A stretch of 64,000 bases of DNA, taken from positions 248,001 to 312,000 of the forward strand of contig NZ_RZMW01000037.1 in the NCBI RefSeq assembly GCF_003992625.1, written 5' to 3'. The notes beneath the pieces are model-generated. The model had not been told where the DNA came from, did not search any database, and was given only the letters and a program-made list of their open reading frames with translations. Numbering within the stretch: position 1 is the stretch's first letter; each line of letters begins with the position of its first letter. Shown piece after piece: positions 8,767 to 17,954 of this stretch. The position numbers and the translations under genes were made by a program. The DNA is from Pelagibacterium lentulum. GTDB taxonomy: Bacteria > Pseudomonadota > Alphaproteobacteria > Rhizobiales > Devosiaceae.

Positions 8767-8817
8767 CCGCTGGTCTGCCGAGCGTTCATGCACGCCCCCT
8801 GAACAGGGGGCTTTTTT
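8751..8817 (+). promoter_or_regulatory. Attenuator: stem-loop plus intrinsic terminator
   Basis: GTGCATGAAC (8751-8760) and GTTCATGCAC (8784-8793) form a perfect 10-bp stem overlapping the leader stop codon. Directly abutting it, gccccct (8794-8800) and agggggc (8805-8811) form a 7-bp GC stem with a gaac loop followed by six T (8812-8817), an intrinsic terminator 32 bp before the exporter start. A stalled ribosome on the leader would melt the first stem. Whether this yields antitermination is inference. Confidence 0.65.
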
Positions 8818-8848
8818 ATGCGTCATTTTTAATCCAGACAGGTTCCCC

Positions 8849-10063
8849 ATGTTCGCCGCAGCCAATTCCCCGCCAAAGTTGATAACGCTGATCCTTTTGA
8901 CGGCGGTTTCAATCCTGTCGCTCAATATGTTCCTGCCGTCGCTGCCCAACATCGCAAGCGCGTTGCAGGCCGATTATGGTCTTGTGAACCTTTCTATCGC
9001 TGGCTACCTGGCGATAACGGCGGTGCTGCAAATCGTAATGGGGCCGCTTTCGGACCGGTTCGGGCGCAGGCCGGTGCTGCTGGCGAGCCTTGCCATTTTT
9101 GCTGGCGCATCCTTGGGCTGTGCGCTGGCCAACGACATATGGACCTTTCTGTTTTTCCGCGTGCTTCAAGGTGCGATCATTTCCGGCATGGCGCTTTCAC
9201 GCGCGGTGATCCGCGACATGGTTCCCGCGCAGGAGGCGGCCAGCCTTTTGGGTTATGTCAGCATGGCCATGGCGCTCGCGCCCATGCTTGGCCCGATGTT
9301 CGGCGGGGTGCTTGAGGAATTTTTCGGCTGGCGGGCGAGTTTTTACGCCTTTATGGTGATGGGGATCGTGCTCTACTGGCTGTGCTGGGCCGATCTGGGC
9401 GAAACCAATGTCACACCATCGGAGACATTCACGGCGCAGTTTCGGACTTATCCTGAGCTGATCCGGTCGCGCCGGTTCTGGGGTTATTCGTTCTGCATGG
9501 CGTTTTCGGTCGGGGCGTTCTATGCCTTTCTGGCCGGGGCGCCGCTGGTGGTCGAGCGGTTGTTTTCCATGTCACCGGCCATTCTGGGGCTGTGCCTTGG
9601 CACCATATCGCTGGGCTTTGCCTTTGGCAGTTTTCTTTCAGGGCGCCTGGCGCGCAGATATTCGCTTCTCACCCTGATCATGTGGGGGCGCATCGTCGCC
9701 TGTATCGGGCTGGCGGCCGGGCTTATGCTCTTTGTGCTTGGTTTCGTAAATGCCGCGACATTATTCGGGGCAACGATTTTCGTTGGCCTGGGCAATGGGT
9801 TGACCCTGCCCAGCGCCAATGCCGGTGCCATGTCCGTGCGTCCGCATCTGGCTGGCAGCGCGTCGGGCCTGTCCGGCGCGATGACGGTGGGCGGCGGTGC
9901 TGTGCTGACCTGGGCGACGGGGTTGGTGATTACTGAGACCAATGGCGCCTATGCGCTTTTGGGCATGATGCTTTTTTCATCGGCGGCAGGACTTGTTTCG
10001 GCTCTTTATGTCTGGCGGATCGATATGCAGGAGGCGAGGAGCACCACGGTTCAGCCCGAGTGA
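8849..10063 (+). CDS. Bcr/CflA family MFS drug exporter
   Basis: A 404-residue major-facilitator protein with about 12 hydrophobic helices. MFS motif A is clear (GPLSDRFGRRPVLL, about residues 71-84), and the N-terminal LNMFLPSLPNIA and AGYLAITAVLQI segments are typical of Bcr/CflA drug:proton antiporters (chloramphenicol, bicyclomycin, sulfonamide efflux). It is preceded by a leader ORF and terminator, so expression may be induced by translation inhibitors. Its 3' end overlaps the convergent monooxygenase-fold gene by 13 bp. Confidence 0.9.
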   Translation: MFAAANSPPKLITLILLTAVSILSLNMFLPSLPNIASALQADYGLVNLSIAGYLAITAVLQIVMGPLSDRFGRRPVLLASLAIFAGASLGCALANDIWTFLFFRVLQGAIISGMALSRAVIRDMVPAQEAASLLGYVSMAMALAPMLGPMFGGVLEEFFGWRASFYAFMVMGIVLYWLCWADLGETNVTPSETFTAQFRTYPELIRSRRFWGYSFCMAFSVGAFYAFLAGAPLVVERLFSMSPAILGLCLGTISLGFAFGSFLSGRLARRYSLLTLIMWGRIVACIGLAAGLMLFVLGFVNAATLFGATIFVGLGNGLTLPSANAGAMSVRPHLAGSASGLSGAMTVGGGAVLTWATGLVITETNGAYALLGMMLFSSAAGLVSALYVWRIDMQEARSTTVQPE

Positions 10064-10398
10064 TGCGCGCGACTGTCGGCAGGGGCTTCGGCGCGCTCCG
10101 TCATGCCATAATCGCGGATGACGGTGGCGACACGTAAACGATACCCGGCGAAAATCCCGCTGCGCCCGGCTTGCTGTGCCGCCCGATGTACGGGCAGGTT
10201 GCGCCAGGCCTGTACGGCATCCTCATCGCGGAAAAAAGACAGCGAGAGCAATTTTCCCGGCTCCGAGAGGCTCTGGAAGCGCTCGACGGAGATAAAGCCG
10301 TCGATTTGCTCAAGGTCGGATTTCAGGCGCTGGGCGATGGCGAGATATTGGTCCATACCGTCATTTGCGGGATGGACTTCAAAGAGGACAGCAATCAT
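10051..10398 (-). CDS. Antibiotic biosynthesis monooxygenase (ABM) fold protein
   Basis: A 115-residue single-domain ferredoxin-like protein with the ABM pattern: MIAVLFEVHPANDGMDQYLAIA at the start, then FISVERFQS, LSLSFFRDEDAVQAWRNLPVHRAAQQAGR. Such proteins are cofactor-free oxygenases or heme/quinone-related enzymes. It is the second gene of a two-gene operon, overlapping the NIPSNAP gene by ATGA. The pair is divergent from an ArsR-type regulator, suggesting control by it. Substrate unknown. Confidence 0.85.
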   Translation of the reverse strand: MIAVLFEVHPANDGMDQYLAIAQRLKSDLEQIDGFISVERFQSLSEPGKLLSLSFFRDEDAVQAWRNLPVHRAAQQAGRSGIFAGYRLRVATVIRDYGMTERAEAPADSRAHHSG

Positions 10399-10724
10399 GG
10401 CGTTTCCCTTTTGCCATGCGGGGCGGAGGCCAGCTTGAGAAAGGTCCGGTCCTCTCTCAGAATGAAGCGGTTTTTCTGGACGAATTCGTAATTTTCGCGA
10501 CCAAGCGGATCGTCTGCGAGGCGCTTGCGGAAGGTCTCGTACCAGCCCAGATCGGGTACATTATAGATGCCATAGGCAAGCGTGCTGGAGCCTTCATAGG
10601 GCGCGTAATAGCCGATGAGATCGGCGCCGCAACGCGGGCTGGCAACGCCCCAATTGCGGGCATAGTGTTCGAAATCGGCCTTTTTCGCCGGATCGATATG
10701 ATAGCGGATTACGCAAGTCAGCAT
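10395..10724 (-). CDS. NIPSNAP family protein
   Basis: A 109-residue dimeric alpha/beta-barrel fold protein of the NIPSNAP family: LTCVIRYHIDPAKKADFEHYARNW, then GADLIGYYAPYEGSSTLAYGIY and W-ETFRKRLADDP. The ATG at 10724 has a gggag site about 8 bases upstream and is preferred over upstream ATG codons inside the regulator's region. It overlaps the ABM gene by ATGA, and both domains share the same fold, so they may act together. Function unknown. Confidence 0.85.
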   Translation of the reverse strand: MLTCVIRYHIDPAKKADFEHYARNWGVASPRCGADLIGYYAPYEGSSTLAYGIYNVPDLGWYETFRKRLADDPLGRENYEFVQKNRFILREDRTFLKLASAPHGKRETP

Positions 10725-10796
10725 GATGATCTCCCGATATTTGCGCATCCGTTCTAGCCGCTTGCCAAGCGCGGATGTTTCGGTCAGGATCGAACT

Positions 10797-11480
10797 ATGA
10801 AGGAAGGTCCTGACATTGCACATGTGGCGGCGCTGATCGGCGATCCGGCGCGCGCCAATATTCTGACGGCGCTAATGGCCGGCAAGGCGCTGACAGCGTC
10901 CGAGCTTGCCGAGGAGGCTGGCATTGCCATGCCCACGGCGTCGGGGCATTTGCGCAAGCTCGAAGAGGGCGGGCTGGTTGTGGCGCGCAAGCAGGGGCGG
11001 CACAAATATTTCGCATTGGCAGGGGCGCAAGCCGGTGACGTTCTGGAAGCGCTTATGGGATTTGCCGTGGCGCAGGGCCATTTGCGCACCCGGACAGGAC
11101 CGCGCGATGCGGCGTTGCGGGCGGCGCGGGTTTGCTACAATCATCTTGCGGGGCAGGCGGGCGTGCAGATGTATGACTCGCTTGTGCGGCGGGGCTATCT
11201 CCAGATTGGCGAGGACGGTCTATCTGTCACTGAGGCAGGCGGCATATTTGTTGCCGATCTCGGTGTTTCGGTCCATGAACTGGCCGGGCGGCGTGCGCCG
11301 CTATGCCGGGAATGCCTGGACTGGAGCGAAAGGCGTTCACATCTTGCCGGTGTGCTGGGGCGGGCGCTGTTTGACCTATTGCTTGAAAAGCGATGGGTGG
11401 ATCGGGAGGCGGGCAGCCGCGCGGTGCGGTTTTCCAAAGCGGGGCGGGTGGCGTTCGACGCCGCGTTTCCAACTAACTAA
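10797..11480 (+). CDS. ArsR family helix-turn-helix regulator
   Basis: A 227-residue regulator. The N-terminal winged helix matches ArsR/SmtB (ALIGDPARANILTALMAGKALTASELAEEAGIAMPTASGHLRKLEEGGLV). The C-terminal half, about 130 residues, is an added domain with CRECLDW (two Cys in CxxC-like spacing, CREC) that may bind metal or ligand. It is divergent from the NIPSNAP/ABM operon, 72 bp apart, and likely represses it. Its stop overlaps the convergent EamA gene by 4 bp. Confidence 0.85.
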   Translation: MKEGPDIAHVAALIGDPARANILTALMAGKALTASELAEEAGIAMPTASGHLRKLEEGGLVVARKQGRHKYFALAGAQAGDVLEALMGFAVAQGHLRTRTGPRDAALRAARVCYNHLAGQAGVQMYDSLVRRGYLQIGEDGLSVTEAGGIFVADLGVSVHELAGRRAPLCRECLDWSERRSHLAGVLGRALFDLLLEKRWVDREAGSRAVRFSKAGRVAFDAAFPTN

Positions 11481-12340
11481 CGCGCGAACTTTCGCGCGCC
11501 CGCGACGCACAGGATGACAGCAAGGGTTGTGGCCAGCATGAGCGCGGACACGGATTCGCGCAGGAGCGTTGCGGCCAGCGCGAGGCCGAAGAAGGGCTGG
11601 AGAAGCTGCAACTGGCCGATGGCCGCGATGCCGCCTAGCGCCAATCCGCGATACCAGAACACAAACCCGATCAGCATGGAAAAGAGCGAGACATAGGCAA
11701 GTGAAAGCCATGCCGGCATGTCGATCCCGTCAAAGCGCGCTGGCATCAGCATTACCGACAGCACGAGCATGATGGGCAAGGATATGACCAGCGCCCACGA
11801 AATGACCTGCCAGCCGCCAAGCGTGCGCGAAAGGCGCGCGCCCTCCGCATAACCCAATCCGCAAACGACGATGGCGGCCAACATTAGTGCATCGCCAACG
11901 GGAGCGGCGGCAAAGCCCTGCGAGAGCGCAAAGCCGACGACCAGGGCGCTGCCAAGCAGCGAGAATATCCAGAAGGCCGGTTTGGGCCGCTCTCCCCCAC
12001 GCATGACGCCGAAGATGGCTGTGGCCAAAGGCAAGAGGCCAATAAAGACAATCGAGTGTGCCGATGTGACGTGTTGCAGGGCGAGAGCCGTCAGCAGGGG
12101 GAAGCCCAGCACGACGCCGAAAGCGACAATCGCGAGCGAGACCAAATCGCTGCGTCCAGGGCGCTTCTGGCGGAAGATGAGGAGCAGGCATACGGCCAGC
12201 AATCCGGCAATGGCGGCGCGGGCGGCGGTGAGGAAAACCGGATCGAACTGCATGACCGCAACCCGCGTCGCGGGCAGCGAGCCGCTGAAAATCACAACGC
12301 CAATCAATCCGTTGATGAGACCTGCCACGGTCCGGTCCAT
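11477..12340 (-). CDS. EamA/DMT family transporter
   Basis: A 287-residue integral membrane protein with ten predicted helices in two EamA repeats (RhaT/YdcZ-like drug/metabolite transporter). Typical patterns are SGSLPATRVAVMQFDPVFLTAARAAIAGLLA in repeat 1 and IAAIGQLQLLQPFFGLALAATLLRES in repeat 2. It diverges from the MocR regulator starting 110 bp away, across a perfect palindrome, and is its likely target. Substrate unknown; amino acid or vitamin export is plausible given the MocR partner. Confidence 0.88.
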   Translation of the reverse strand: MDRTVAGLINGLIGVVIFSGSLPATRVAVMQFDPVFLTAARAAIAGLLAVCLLLIFRQKRPGRSDLVSLAIVAFGVVLGFPLLTALALQHVTSAHSIVFIGLLPLATAIFGVMRGGERPKPAFWIFSLLGSALVVGFALSQGFAAAPVGDALMLAAIVVCGLGYAEGARLSRTLGGWQVISWALVISLPIMLVLSVMLMPARFDGIDMPAWLSLAYVSLFSMLIGFVFWYRGLALGGIAAIGQLQLLQPFFGLALAATLLRESVSALMLATTLAVILCVAGARKFAR

Positions 12341-12399
12341 TGTTGCACTCCACCTTTGCTGGACACGCTCTATGGGCGAGAAGCGCTGGCTTTGCCAGC

Positions 12400-12428
12400 T
12401 ACAGTTCGATACAGTTTGCGCAAACTGT
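12400..12428. promoter_or_regulatory. MocR/EamA intergenic operator
   Basis: Direct repeats tacagtt at 12400-12406 and 12410-12416 lead into a perfect 18-bp palindrome, acagtttgcgcaaactgt (12411-12428), between the divergent EamA and MocR genes. MocR proteins usually bind direct repeats, with an inverted repeat common nearby, so this is a good operator candidate for both genes. Confidence 0.6.
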
Positions 12429-12450
12429 TATGGTATCGGGTGCAGTACAG

Positions 12451-13836
12451 ATGGTTGTGGATAGCAAAAGCAAGGTTGAGACGACAATGGAGGTGATCCG
12501 GCAGCGGATTGCCGGGCGCAGTCTTTTGCCGGGCGGCAAGTTGCCCTCGATACGGGGATTTGCACAGACATTGGGCGTGTCGCCGTCCACCGTGGTCGAC
12601 GCCTATGAGCGGCTGGTGGCCGAAGGGCTGATCCATGCGCGGCGCGGGTCGGGATTTTTCGTTGCCAACCAGAGCGTACCGCTCTCGCTCGCCGAGATCG
12701 GGCCGAAGCTCGACCGCGAGATCGATCCGTTCTGGATTTCCCGGCAATCGCTGGAAGCCGGAGATGCGATGTTAAAGCCTGGCTGTGGATGGTTGCCCCC
12801 GTCATGGTTGCCGGAAGAACCGCTGCGCAAGGCGTTGCGCGCGCTCTCGCGGGCGGAGGCGCCGGTGCTGGGCGACTATGGGTCGCCATTGGGATCGCCG
12901 GGGTTGCGGCAGCTTTTGTCGCAACGACTGGCAGGCCGGGCGATAGAATGTGCGCCCGATCAGATCATCCTCACGGAATCGGGGACACAGGCGATCGACC
13001 TGTTATGCAGGTTTTTGCTGGAGCCGGGCGATACGGTGATGGTCGACGATCCGTGCTATTTCAATTTCCAGGCGTTGCTGCGCGCGCATCGGGCCAAGAT
13101 GGTGGGCGTGCCCATGACGCCGGCGGGACCCGATATCGATGCCATGGAGCAGATGCTGGAGGCGCACAGGCCGCGGCTTTATATTACAAATGCAGGCATT
13201 CATAATCCGACCGGCGCAATGCTGTCTCCGGTTGTGGCGCACCGACTGCTGAAACTGGCCGAACAGTTCGGACTGACGATCATCGAAGACGATATTTTTG
13301 CCGATTTCGAGCATAGCCCGGCGCCGCGTCTTGCAGCCTTTGATGGGCTGGATCGGGTTGTCTCGATCGGCAGCTTTTCCAAGACGCTCTCGGCATCCGC
13401 GCGGAGCGGCTATATCACGGCGCGGCCCCAATGGATCGAGAACCTTATCGATCTGAAGATTGCGACATCGTTTGGCGGCGGGCGGCTAAATGCGGAACTG
13501 GTGCTGAGCGTGCTCAGCGATGGGGGATATCGCAGGCATATGGAGAGATTGCGCGCGCGGCTCGCCCAAGCCATGACGCAGGTGGCGGAAAGACTCCAAG
13601 CCATCGGGATCGCGCCGTGGCTTTATCCGCAAGCCGGGATGTTTTTGTGGTGCCAATTGCCCGAGGGACTGGATGCGGCCGATGTCGCGCGGGCGGCACT
13701 GGCAAAAAATATCGTGCTGGCGCCGGGAAATGCTTTCAGCGTTTCGCAGGCCGCGAGGGGCTTTTTAAGATTCAATGTTTCCCAATCTCTTGACGATAGG
13801 GTGTTTGAAGTGCTCGGCGGACAAATACAAGGCTAA
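12451..13836 (+). CDS. MocR-type (GntR/aminotransferase) regulator
   Basis: A PdxR/MocR-class regulator: an N-terminal GntR winged helix (RQRIAGRSLLPGGKLPSIRGFAQTLGVSPSTVVDAYERLVAEGLI) fused to a fold-type I aminotransferase domain. The PLP-binding lysine is in SIGSFSKTLS. The start at 12451 (MVVDSK) is chosen because the GntR domain begins shortly after; upstream in-frame ATGs at 12430 and 12340 run into or beyond the palindrome. Such proteins respond to PLP or amino compounds. Its divergent neighbour is an EamA exporter. Confidence 0.88.
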   Translation: MVVDSKSKVETTMEVIRQRIAGRSLLPGGKLPSIRGFAQTLGVSPSTVVDAYERLVAEGLIHARRGSGFFVANQSVPLSLAEIGPKLDREIDPFWISRQSLEAGDAMLKPGCGWLPPSWLPEEPLRKALRALSRAEAPVLGDYGSPLGSPGLRQLLSQRLAGRAIECAPDQIILTESGTQAIDLLCRFLLEPGDTVMVDDPCYFNFQALLRAHRAKMVGVPMTPAGPDIDAMEQMLEAHRPRLYITNAGIHNPTGAMLSPVVAHRLLKLAEQFGLTIIEDDIFADFEHSPAPRLAAFDGLDRVVSIGSFSKTLSASARSGYITARPQWIENLIDLKIATSFGGGRLNAELVLSVLSDGGYRRHMERLRARLAQAMTQVAERLQAIGIAPWLYPQAGMFLWCQLPEGLDAADVARAALAKNIVLAPGNAFSVSQAARGFLRFNVSQSLDDRVFEVLGGQIQG

Positions 13837-14086
13837 TAGTGCCCAGCGCAATTAATGGTCAATGTTGACTGAAATTTAAATGCTTGAGCATAGCGTCTAA
13901 ACCGGTTTGGGTGGCCAGCGTCAGGAGCGGGTCTGCCTGGATTGGGCTACAAGGCTTTCCGGCACCGATGTCGTGAATGATTTTCCGTTCGTTGCCAAAA
14001 AGGTTTGGAGCCTTTCAAGAGGGGCATTTTCGCATGGCGCTCTGCCTGCGGGCTGCAAGGGTTGAACGTAAAACCGGTTCGGACAG

Positions 14087-16015
14087 ATGTTTTCCAAGTT
14101 AACTGTTGCCTTCAGGGTTTATGGCGCCTTCGGGCTCATTATTTTTCTCATGGTCACAACCGGCGCTATCGGCGTTTACGGGGTGCAGACCGTTTCAGGT
14201 ATCTTCAACGAATACAGATTGGCTGCGCGTCAGGCGCTGCTGGTCAGTCAATATGCAACCGAGCTGGCGACGGTCCGCCGGCTGAGCGTTTCCTACCGGC
14301 TGAATTCCAGCCCTGAACTGGGCGAGGCAGTTCTGGCGGCGGCCGAGCGGTTTGCCACCAGCGATGCATCAGTCCTGGAACTGTTTGCGGGCAACGAGAT
14401 CGCGCTGGCGGATCTGGCAGTGGCAGAAACGCTGGGCCAGCAGTATTTCGAGACGGTGCAGAATCTTATTGCGGCACAGCAGGCCATGAACATTACCGGC
14501 CAGATCTCGGCCTCCCAACAGCTCGATGCCATTGGCCCCCAGATACAGGAAGTCTATGATGCGCTCTATGCGCGGTCGACCGAACGGCAGAATACGCTTG
14601 GTCCGGCCGGTGTTGAGGGGGCGCAGTTCGGAAGCGCACTGGTTATCGGCGTTGCCGCGCTGGCACTGGTCCTCGGCATCGCTCTGGCGATTGCCATGGG
14701 GCGCTGGCTTTCAAGCGCAATTGCCGGAATGACAGCACTGATGCGACGGCTGGCCGATGGCGAGTTCAACATGGAAATCTCGGGCACCGACAACGAGCAC
14801 GAGCTGGGCCAGATGGCCAAGGCGCTGCAAGTGTTCCGCGCCAATGGGCAGGCCATGGAAGCGGCTGAAGCCGAGCGCGCGATCAATGCGCAGGCCGCTG
14901 CTGCCCGCGCCCAGATGATGGAGCGGTTCCAGTTGGCCTTCGATACGGTGATCGAAGCGTGTGCCGATGGCGATTTCACAAAGCGCATCCGCGAGGAGTT
15001 CGGCGACAAGGATATCGACCGCGTTGTGGCGAACTTCAATTCCATGCTCGATACTGTCAATGCCGGTCTGGCAGAAGCAGGCCAGGTGCTTTCGGCGCTT
15101 GCGCGTACCGATCTGACGCAGCGCATGGAAGGCACCTATCGCGGCGCTTTTGCGGCGCTGCGCGAAGACACCAATGCGGTAGCGGACAACCTGACCGAGA
15201 TTGTCGGCAAGCTGCGGGCAACGTCGCGGGGGTTGAAGACGGCAACCGGGGAAATTCTTGCCGGTGCCAACGATCTTTCCGGCCGTACCACCAAGCAGGC
15301 AGCCGCAATTGAAGAAACGTCGGCGGCCATCGAGCAGTTGGCCTCGGCTGTTCACGGCAATGCCGAAAAGGCGGACGTTGCCTTTAACAAGAGCCAATCT
15401 GCGGCACAGCTTGCCAATGAAGGCGGGGTTGTGATGGGCAATGCCACAACCGCCATGCAGCGGATCACGTCGTCGTCGGACAAGATCTCCGACATTATCG
15501 GCATGATCGACGATATCGCCTTTCAGACCAACCTGCTGGCGCTCAATGCTTCGGTCGAGGCAGCGCGAGCGGGTGAAGCAGGCAAGGGGTTTGCCGTTGT
15601 GGCGATTGAGGTGCGCAGGCTGGCACAATCGGCCGCCAATGCTTCGGGTGAAGTCAAGGCGTTGATCGAGCAGAGTGCAAATGAAGTCAGCGGCGGGTCG
15701 AAGCTGGTGGCCGAGGCTGCTGCCAAACTGACTGACATTCTGGCCGCAGTGAAGGAAAACAGCGCGTTGATGCAGGAAATCGCAGAAGCGAACCAGGAGC
15801 AAAGCGCTGCGATCGGCGAGGTTCGGGTTGCGGTTCAGCAGATGGACGAGATGACCCAGCACAATGCGGCGCTGGTGGAAGAAACCAATGCGGCGATTGA
15901 GCAGACCGAAGCGCAGGCTTCGGCTCTTGACCGGATCGTGGAGATTTTCACCATCGACAAGAATACGACATTTGCGCAAGCCGATGACAGTGAGGAGCGT
16001 TGGGCAGCAGCCTGA
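14087..16015 (+). CDS. Methyl-accepting chemotaxis protein
   Basis: A 642-residue chemoreceptor: an N-terminal transmembrane helix (residues about 8-35), a helical periplasmic domain to about 180, a second helix (about 184-205), HAMP with [13 protein letters not shown], and a further HAMP-like segment around [14 protein letters not shown]. The cytoplasmic coiled coil carries the signalling tip ([28 protein letters not shown]), where CheW and CheA bind. The C-terminal residues (EERWAAA) are not a CheR tether. It is an orphan with no che genes nearby. The AACCGGTT motif occurs twice upstream. Confidence 0.95.
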   Translation: MFSKLTVAFRVYGAFGLIIFLMVTTGAIGVYGVQTVSGIFNEYRLAARQALLVSQYATELATVRRLSVSYRLNSSPELGEAVLAAAERFATSDASVLELFAGNEIALADLAVAETLGQQYFETVQNLIAAQQAMNITGQISASQQLDAIGPQIQEVYDALYARSTERQNTLGPAGVEGAQFGSALVIGVAALALVLGIALAIAMGRWLSSAIAGMTALMRRLADGEFNMEISGTDNEHELGQMAKALQVFRANGQAMEAAEAERAINAQAAAARAQMMERFQLAFDTVIEACADGDFTKRIREEFGDKDIDRVVANFNSMLDTVNAGLAEAGQVLSALARTDLTQRMEGTYRGAFAALREDTNAVADNLTEIVGKLRATSRGLKTATGEILAGANDLSGRTTKQAAAIEETSAAIEQLASAVHGNAEKADVAFNKSQSAAQLANEGGVVMGNATTAMQRITSSSDKISDIIGMIDDIAFQTNLLALNASVEAARAGEAGKGFAVVAIEVRRLAQSAANASGEVKALIEQSANEVSGGSKLVAEAAAKLTDILAAVKENSALMQEIAEANQEQSAAIGEVRVAVQQMDEMTQHNAALVEETNAAIEQTEAQASALDRIVEIFTIDKNTTFAQADDSEERWAAA

Positions 16016-16081
16016 CGCCGCGCTATAGTGAAAAACGTGAGACCGGTCTTTAATCGAGGCCGGTCTCGTTCTTATTGCGGT

Positions 16082-16201
16082 TCATGCGGCCAGCGCACCG
16101 GTGGCCAAAAGCACCATCGCGAAAAGGCCGCACATGGCCGTTCCCGCAAGTGCGGCAATGGTCATAGAGACAAATTTCTGGGTCGAGAGTTTTTCCGACA
16201 T
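16082..16201 (-). CDS. 39-residue single-helix membrane protein
   Basis: The frame MSEKLSTQKFVSMTIAALAG continues through a hydrophobic segment to ...ATGALAA. A weak ggggtg sequence precedes ATG. One helix of about 25 residues follows ten polar residues. Its plan (short charged start, single helix, Ala-rich end) matches the 34-residue protein at 8394-8498, so both may belong to one family of tiny membrane proteins. I do not recognise it by name. Confidence 0.6.
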   Translation of the reverse strand: MSEKLSTQKFVSMTIAALAGTAMCGLFAMVLLATGALAA

Positions 16202-16416
16202 TACACACCCCACAAACGTTTGGTCTGGACCGTCGCCGGTCCGCATAATGCCCCCTGTGCTGCAGGTTTGCCGAGGTTGTCTCCGTGGCTTTGCAAGCAG
16301 CGCGGACCAGTATGCGCGCTTAACCAGACCTTGTGCGGGAAATTAAAATTGTCGGTAAATTTTAGGTTTATGTTCAACCTGGGTTGTTGAAAACTGCTCA
16401 ACGAGCAAGGTGCGTT

Positions 16417-17313
16417 ATGGTTGATGATCGGCGGCAAATCGATTCCGAAACAGTGCAAAAGCTGGTTGCGCACCAGTTCCCGCAATGGGCGGACCTGCCC
16501 GTGCGCCCCGTGGCCCATAGCGGATGGGACAACAGCACGTTTCATCTGGGCAATGATATGCTGGTGCGTCTTCCCAGCGCTGAACGCTATGTTGCGCAAA
16601 TCGAGAAAGAGCGGCGCTGGCTGCCGTATCTGGCCAGGCATCTTTCCCTGACCGTCCCGCATCCATTGGCGTTTGGAGAGCCGGGTGAATATTATCCCTT
16701 TCCCTGGTCGGTCTATCGATGGATTGAAGGGGACAGTCTCGCGCAGGTCGAGACGGTCGATAATGTCCAGCTCGCTCGCGACCTGGCAAGGTTTCTGAGG
16801 GCTTTGCGAGATGTGGATGCCACGGGCGGTCCGGCTGCCGGAAAGCACAATTTTTATCGGGGATGCCCGCCAGCAGTCTATGACAGTCAGACACGCGAGG
16901 CGATAAGGCGGCTTGAAGGGCGGATCGATCAGCGTGCCGCGACCGCGATCTGGGAGGCAGGCCTTGACGCGAGATTTGCCGGCCGGCCGGTGTGGCTGCA
17001 TGGCGATGTTGCGCCAGGCAATCTGATTGTCCGCGATGGGCGATTGGCTGCGGTGATCGACTTCGGCTCATTGGGGGTCGGCGACCCTGCCTGCGATCTT
17101 TACATTGCATGGACCTCTCTGGAGGGAGAGGCGCGCACGGTCTTTGCGCAGGCAGTCGATCTCGATGACGCGACCTGGTTACGCGGACGTGCCTGGGTGC
17201 TGTGGAAAGTGTTGTTCATCCTTTCGGGCATGGGCAAGACCAATGCAAACGAAGCGGACAAATTTGCGCGCGTGGCTGACCGGATGCTGGCCGAGCCAAC
17301 GCGCATTATTTGA
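16417..17313 (+). CDS. Aminoglycoside phosphotransferase (APH) family kinase
   Basis: A 298-residue small-molecule kinase of the APH/choline-kinase fold. Brenner-type catalytic motif HGDVAPGN starts at His195, and the metal-binding IDFGSLGVGDPACDL has Asp215. The ATG at 16417 with aagg 6 bases upstream is preferred to the in-frame ATG at 16384. These proteins phosphorylate aminoglycosides, macrolides, sugars or amino alcohols; nothing here fixes the substrate, and an actual resistance role is not implied. Confidence 0.88.
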   Translation: MVDDRRQIDSETVQKLVAHQFPQWADLPVRPVAHSGWDNSTFHLGNDMLVRLPSAERYVAQIEKERRWLPYLARHLSLTVPHPLAFGEPGEYYPFPWSVYRWIEGDSLAQVETVDNVQLARDLARFLRALRDVDATGGPAAGKHNFYRGCPPAVYDSQTREAIRRLEGRIDQRAATAIWEAGLDARFAGRPVWLHGDVAPGNLIVRDGRLAAVIDFGSLGVGDPACDLYIAWTSLEGEARTVFAQAVDLDDATWLRGRAWVLWKVLFILSGMGKTNANEADKFARVADRMLAEPTRII

Positions 17314-17315
17314 TT

Positions 17316-17714
17316 TTAGACGCCGCCAAGCACTTCAAGAGTGACACGCGCAGTACCGGAATTGATCATGCCGATCTGATTTGCCGCCTTGTGCGACAGA
17401 TCGATAATGCGGCCGCCGGTAAAGGGTCCGCGATCATTGATGCGGACAACGACGGTGCGGCCATTGTTCTGATTGGTGACGACCACCTGGGTGCCGAACG
17501 GAAGTGAAGGATGCGCAGCAGTCAGCGCATGCATGTTGTAGGTTTCGCCATTGGCGGTGCGGCGCCCATGAAATTTGCCGCCATACCAGGAGGCGGTGCC
17601 ATTTATGGTCTGGACGACAGCAACGGTTTCGCGTGCTGAGAGAGAAGAAACAGTGGCCGGAAGGACCCCTAAAGTCAGTATTGCCGCGCATATAGCGCTT
17701 TTTGCAAACGGCAT
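17316..17714 (-). CDS. RlpA-like double-psi beta-barrel lipoprotein/secreted protein
   Basis: A 132-residue secreted protein. A signal peptide ([20 protein letters not shown]) is followed by a RlpA-type double-psi beta-barrel: [21 protein letters not shown], then [19 protein letters not shown] and [19 protein letters not shown]. RlpA proteins cleave or bind denuded glycan strands at the septum. It lacks a SPOR domain and no lipobox cysteine is seen, so it is a minimal version. It is convergent with the APH gene, 2 bp apart. Confidence 0.9.
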   Translation of the reverse strand: MPFAKSAICAAILTLGVLPATVSSLSARETVAVVQTINGTASWYGGKFHGRRTANGETYNMHALTAAHPSLPFGTQVVVTNQNNGRTVVVRINDRGPFTGGRIIDLSHKAANQIGMINSGTARVTLEVLGGV

Positions 17715-17954
17715 TGTTCTGGTTGCCCTAATTATTAATGATCAGGGCGTTCTACACGTGCATGTGACCAGACTTAGACCAAAGATGACGCAAATGTGAT
17801 TTTGGTCGATTTAAGCGAATCAACCAGGAACTATTGCAATATTGCAACAGTTTCGGGGCCGGATTTCCACAAACTTCCTGCTCAAGTTTGATGGGCGCAA
17901 AGAATTCGGCCCCGACAGATGCGGGGCCGTTGATCGTTCGCCAAGAAGGTAGGT

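Noticed and set aside
14711-15979. A 422-codon open frame on the minus strand
   Set aside because: It is antisense to the chemoreceptor gene, whose coding signal is unambiguous.
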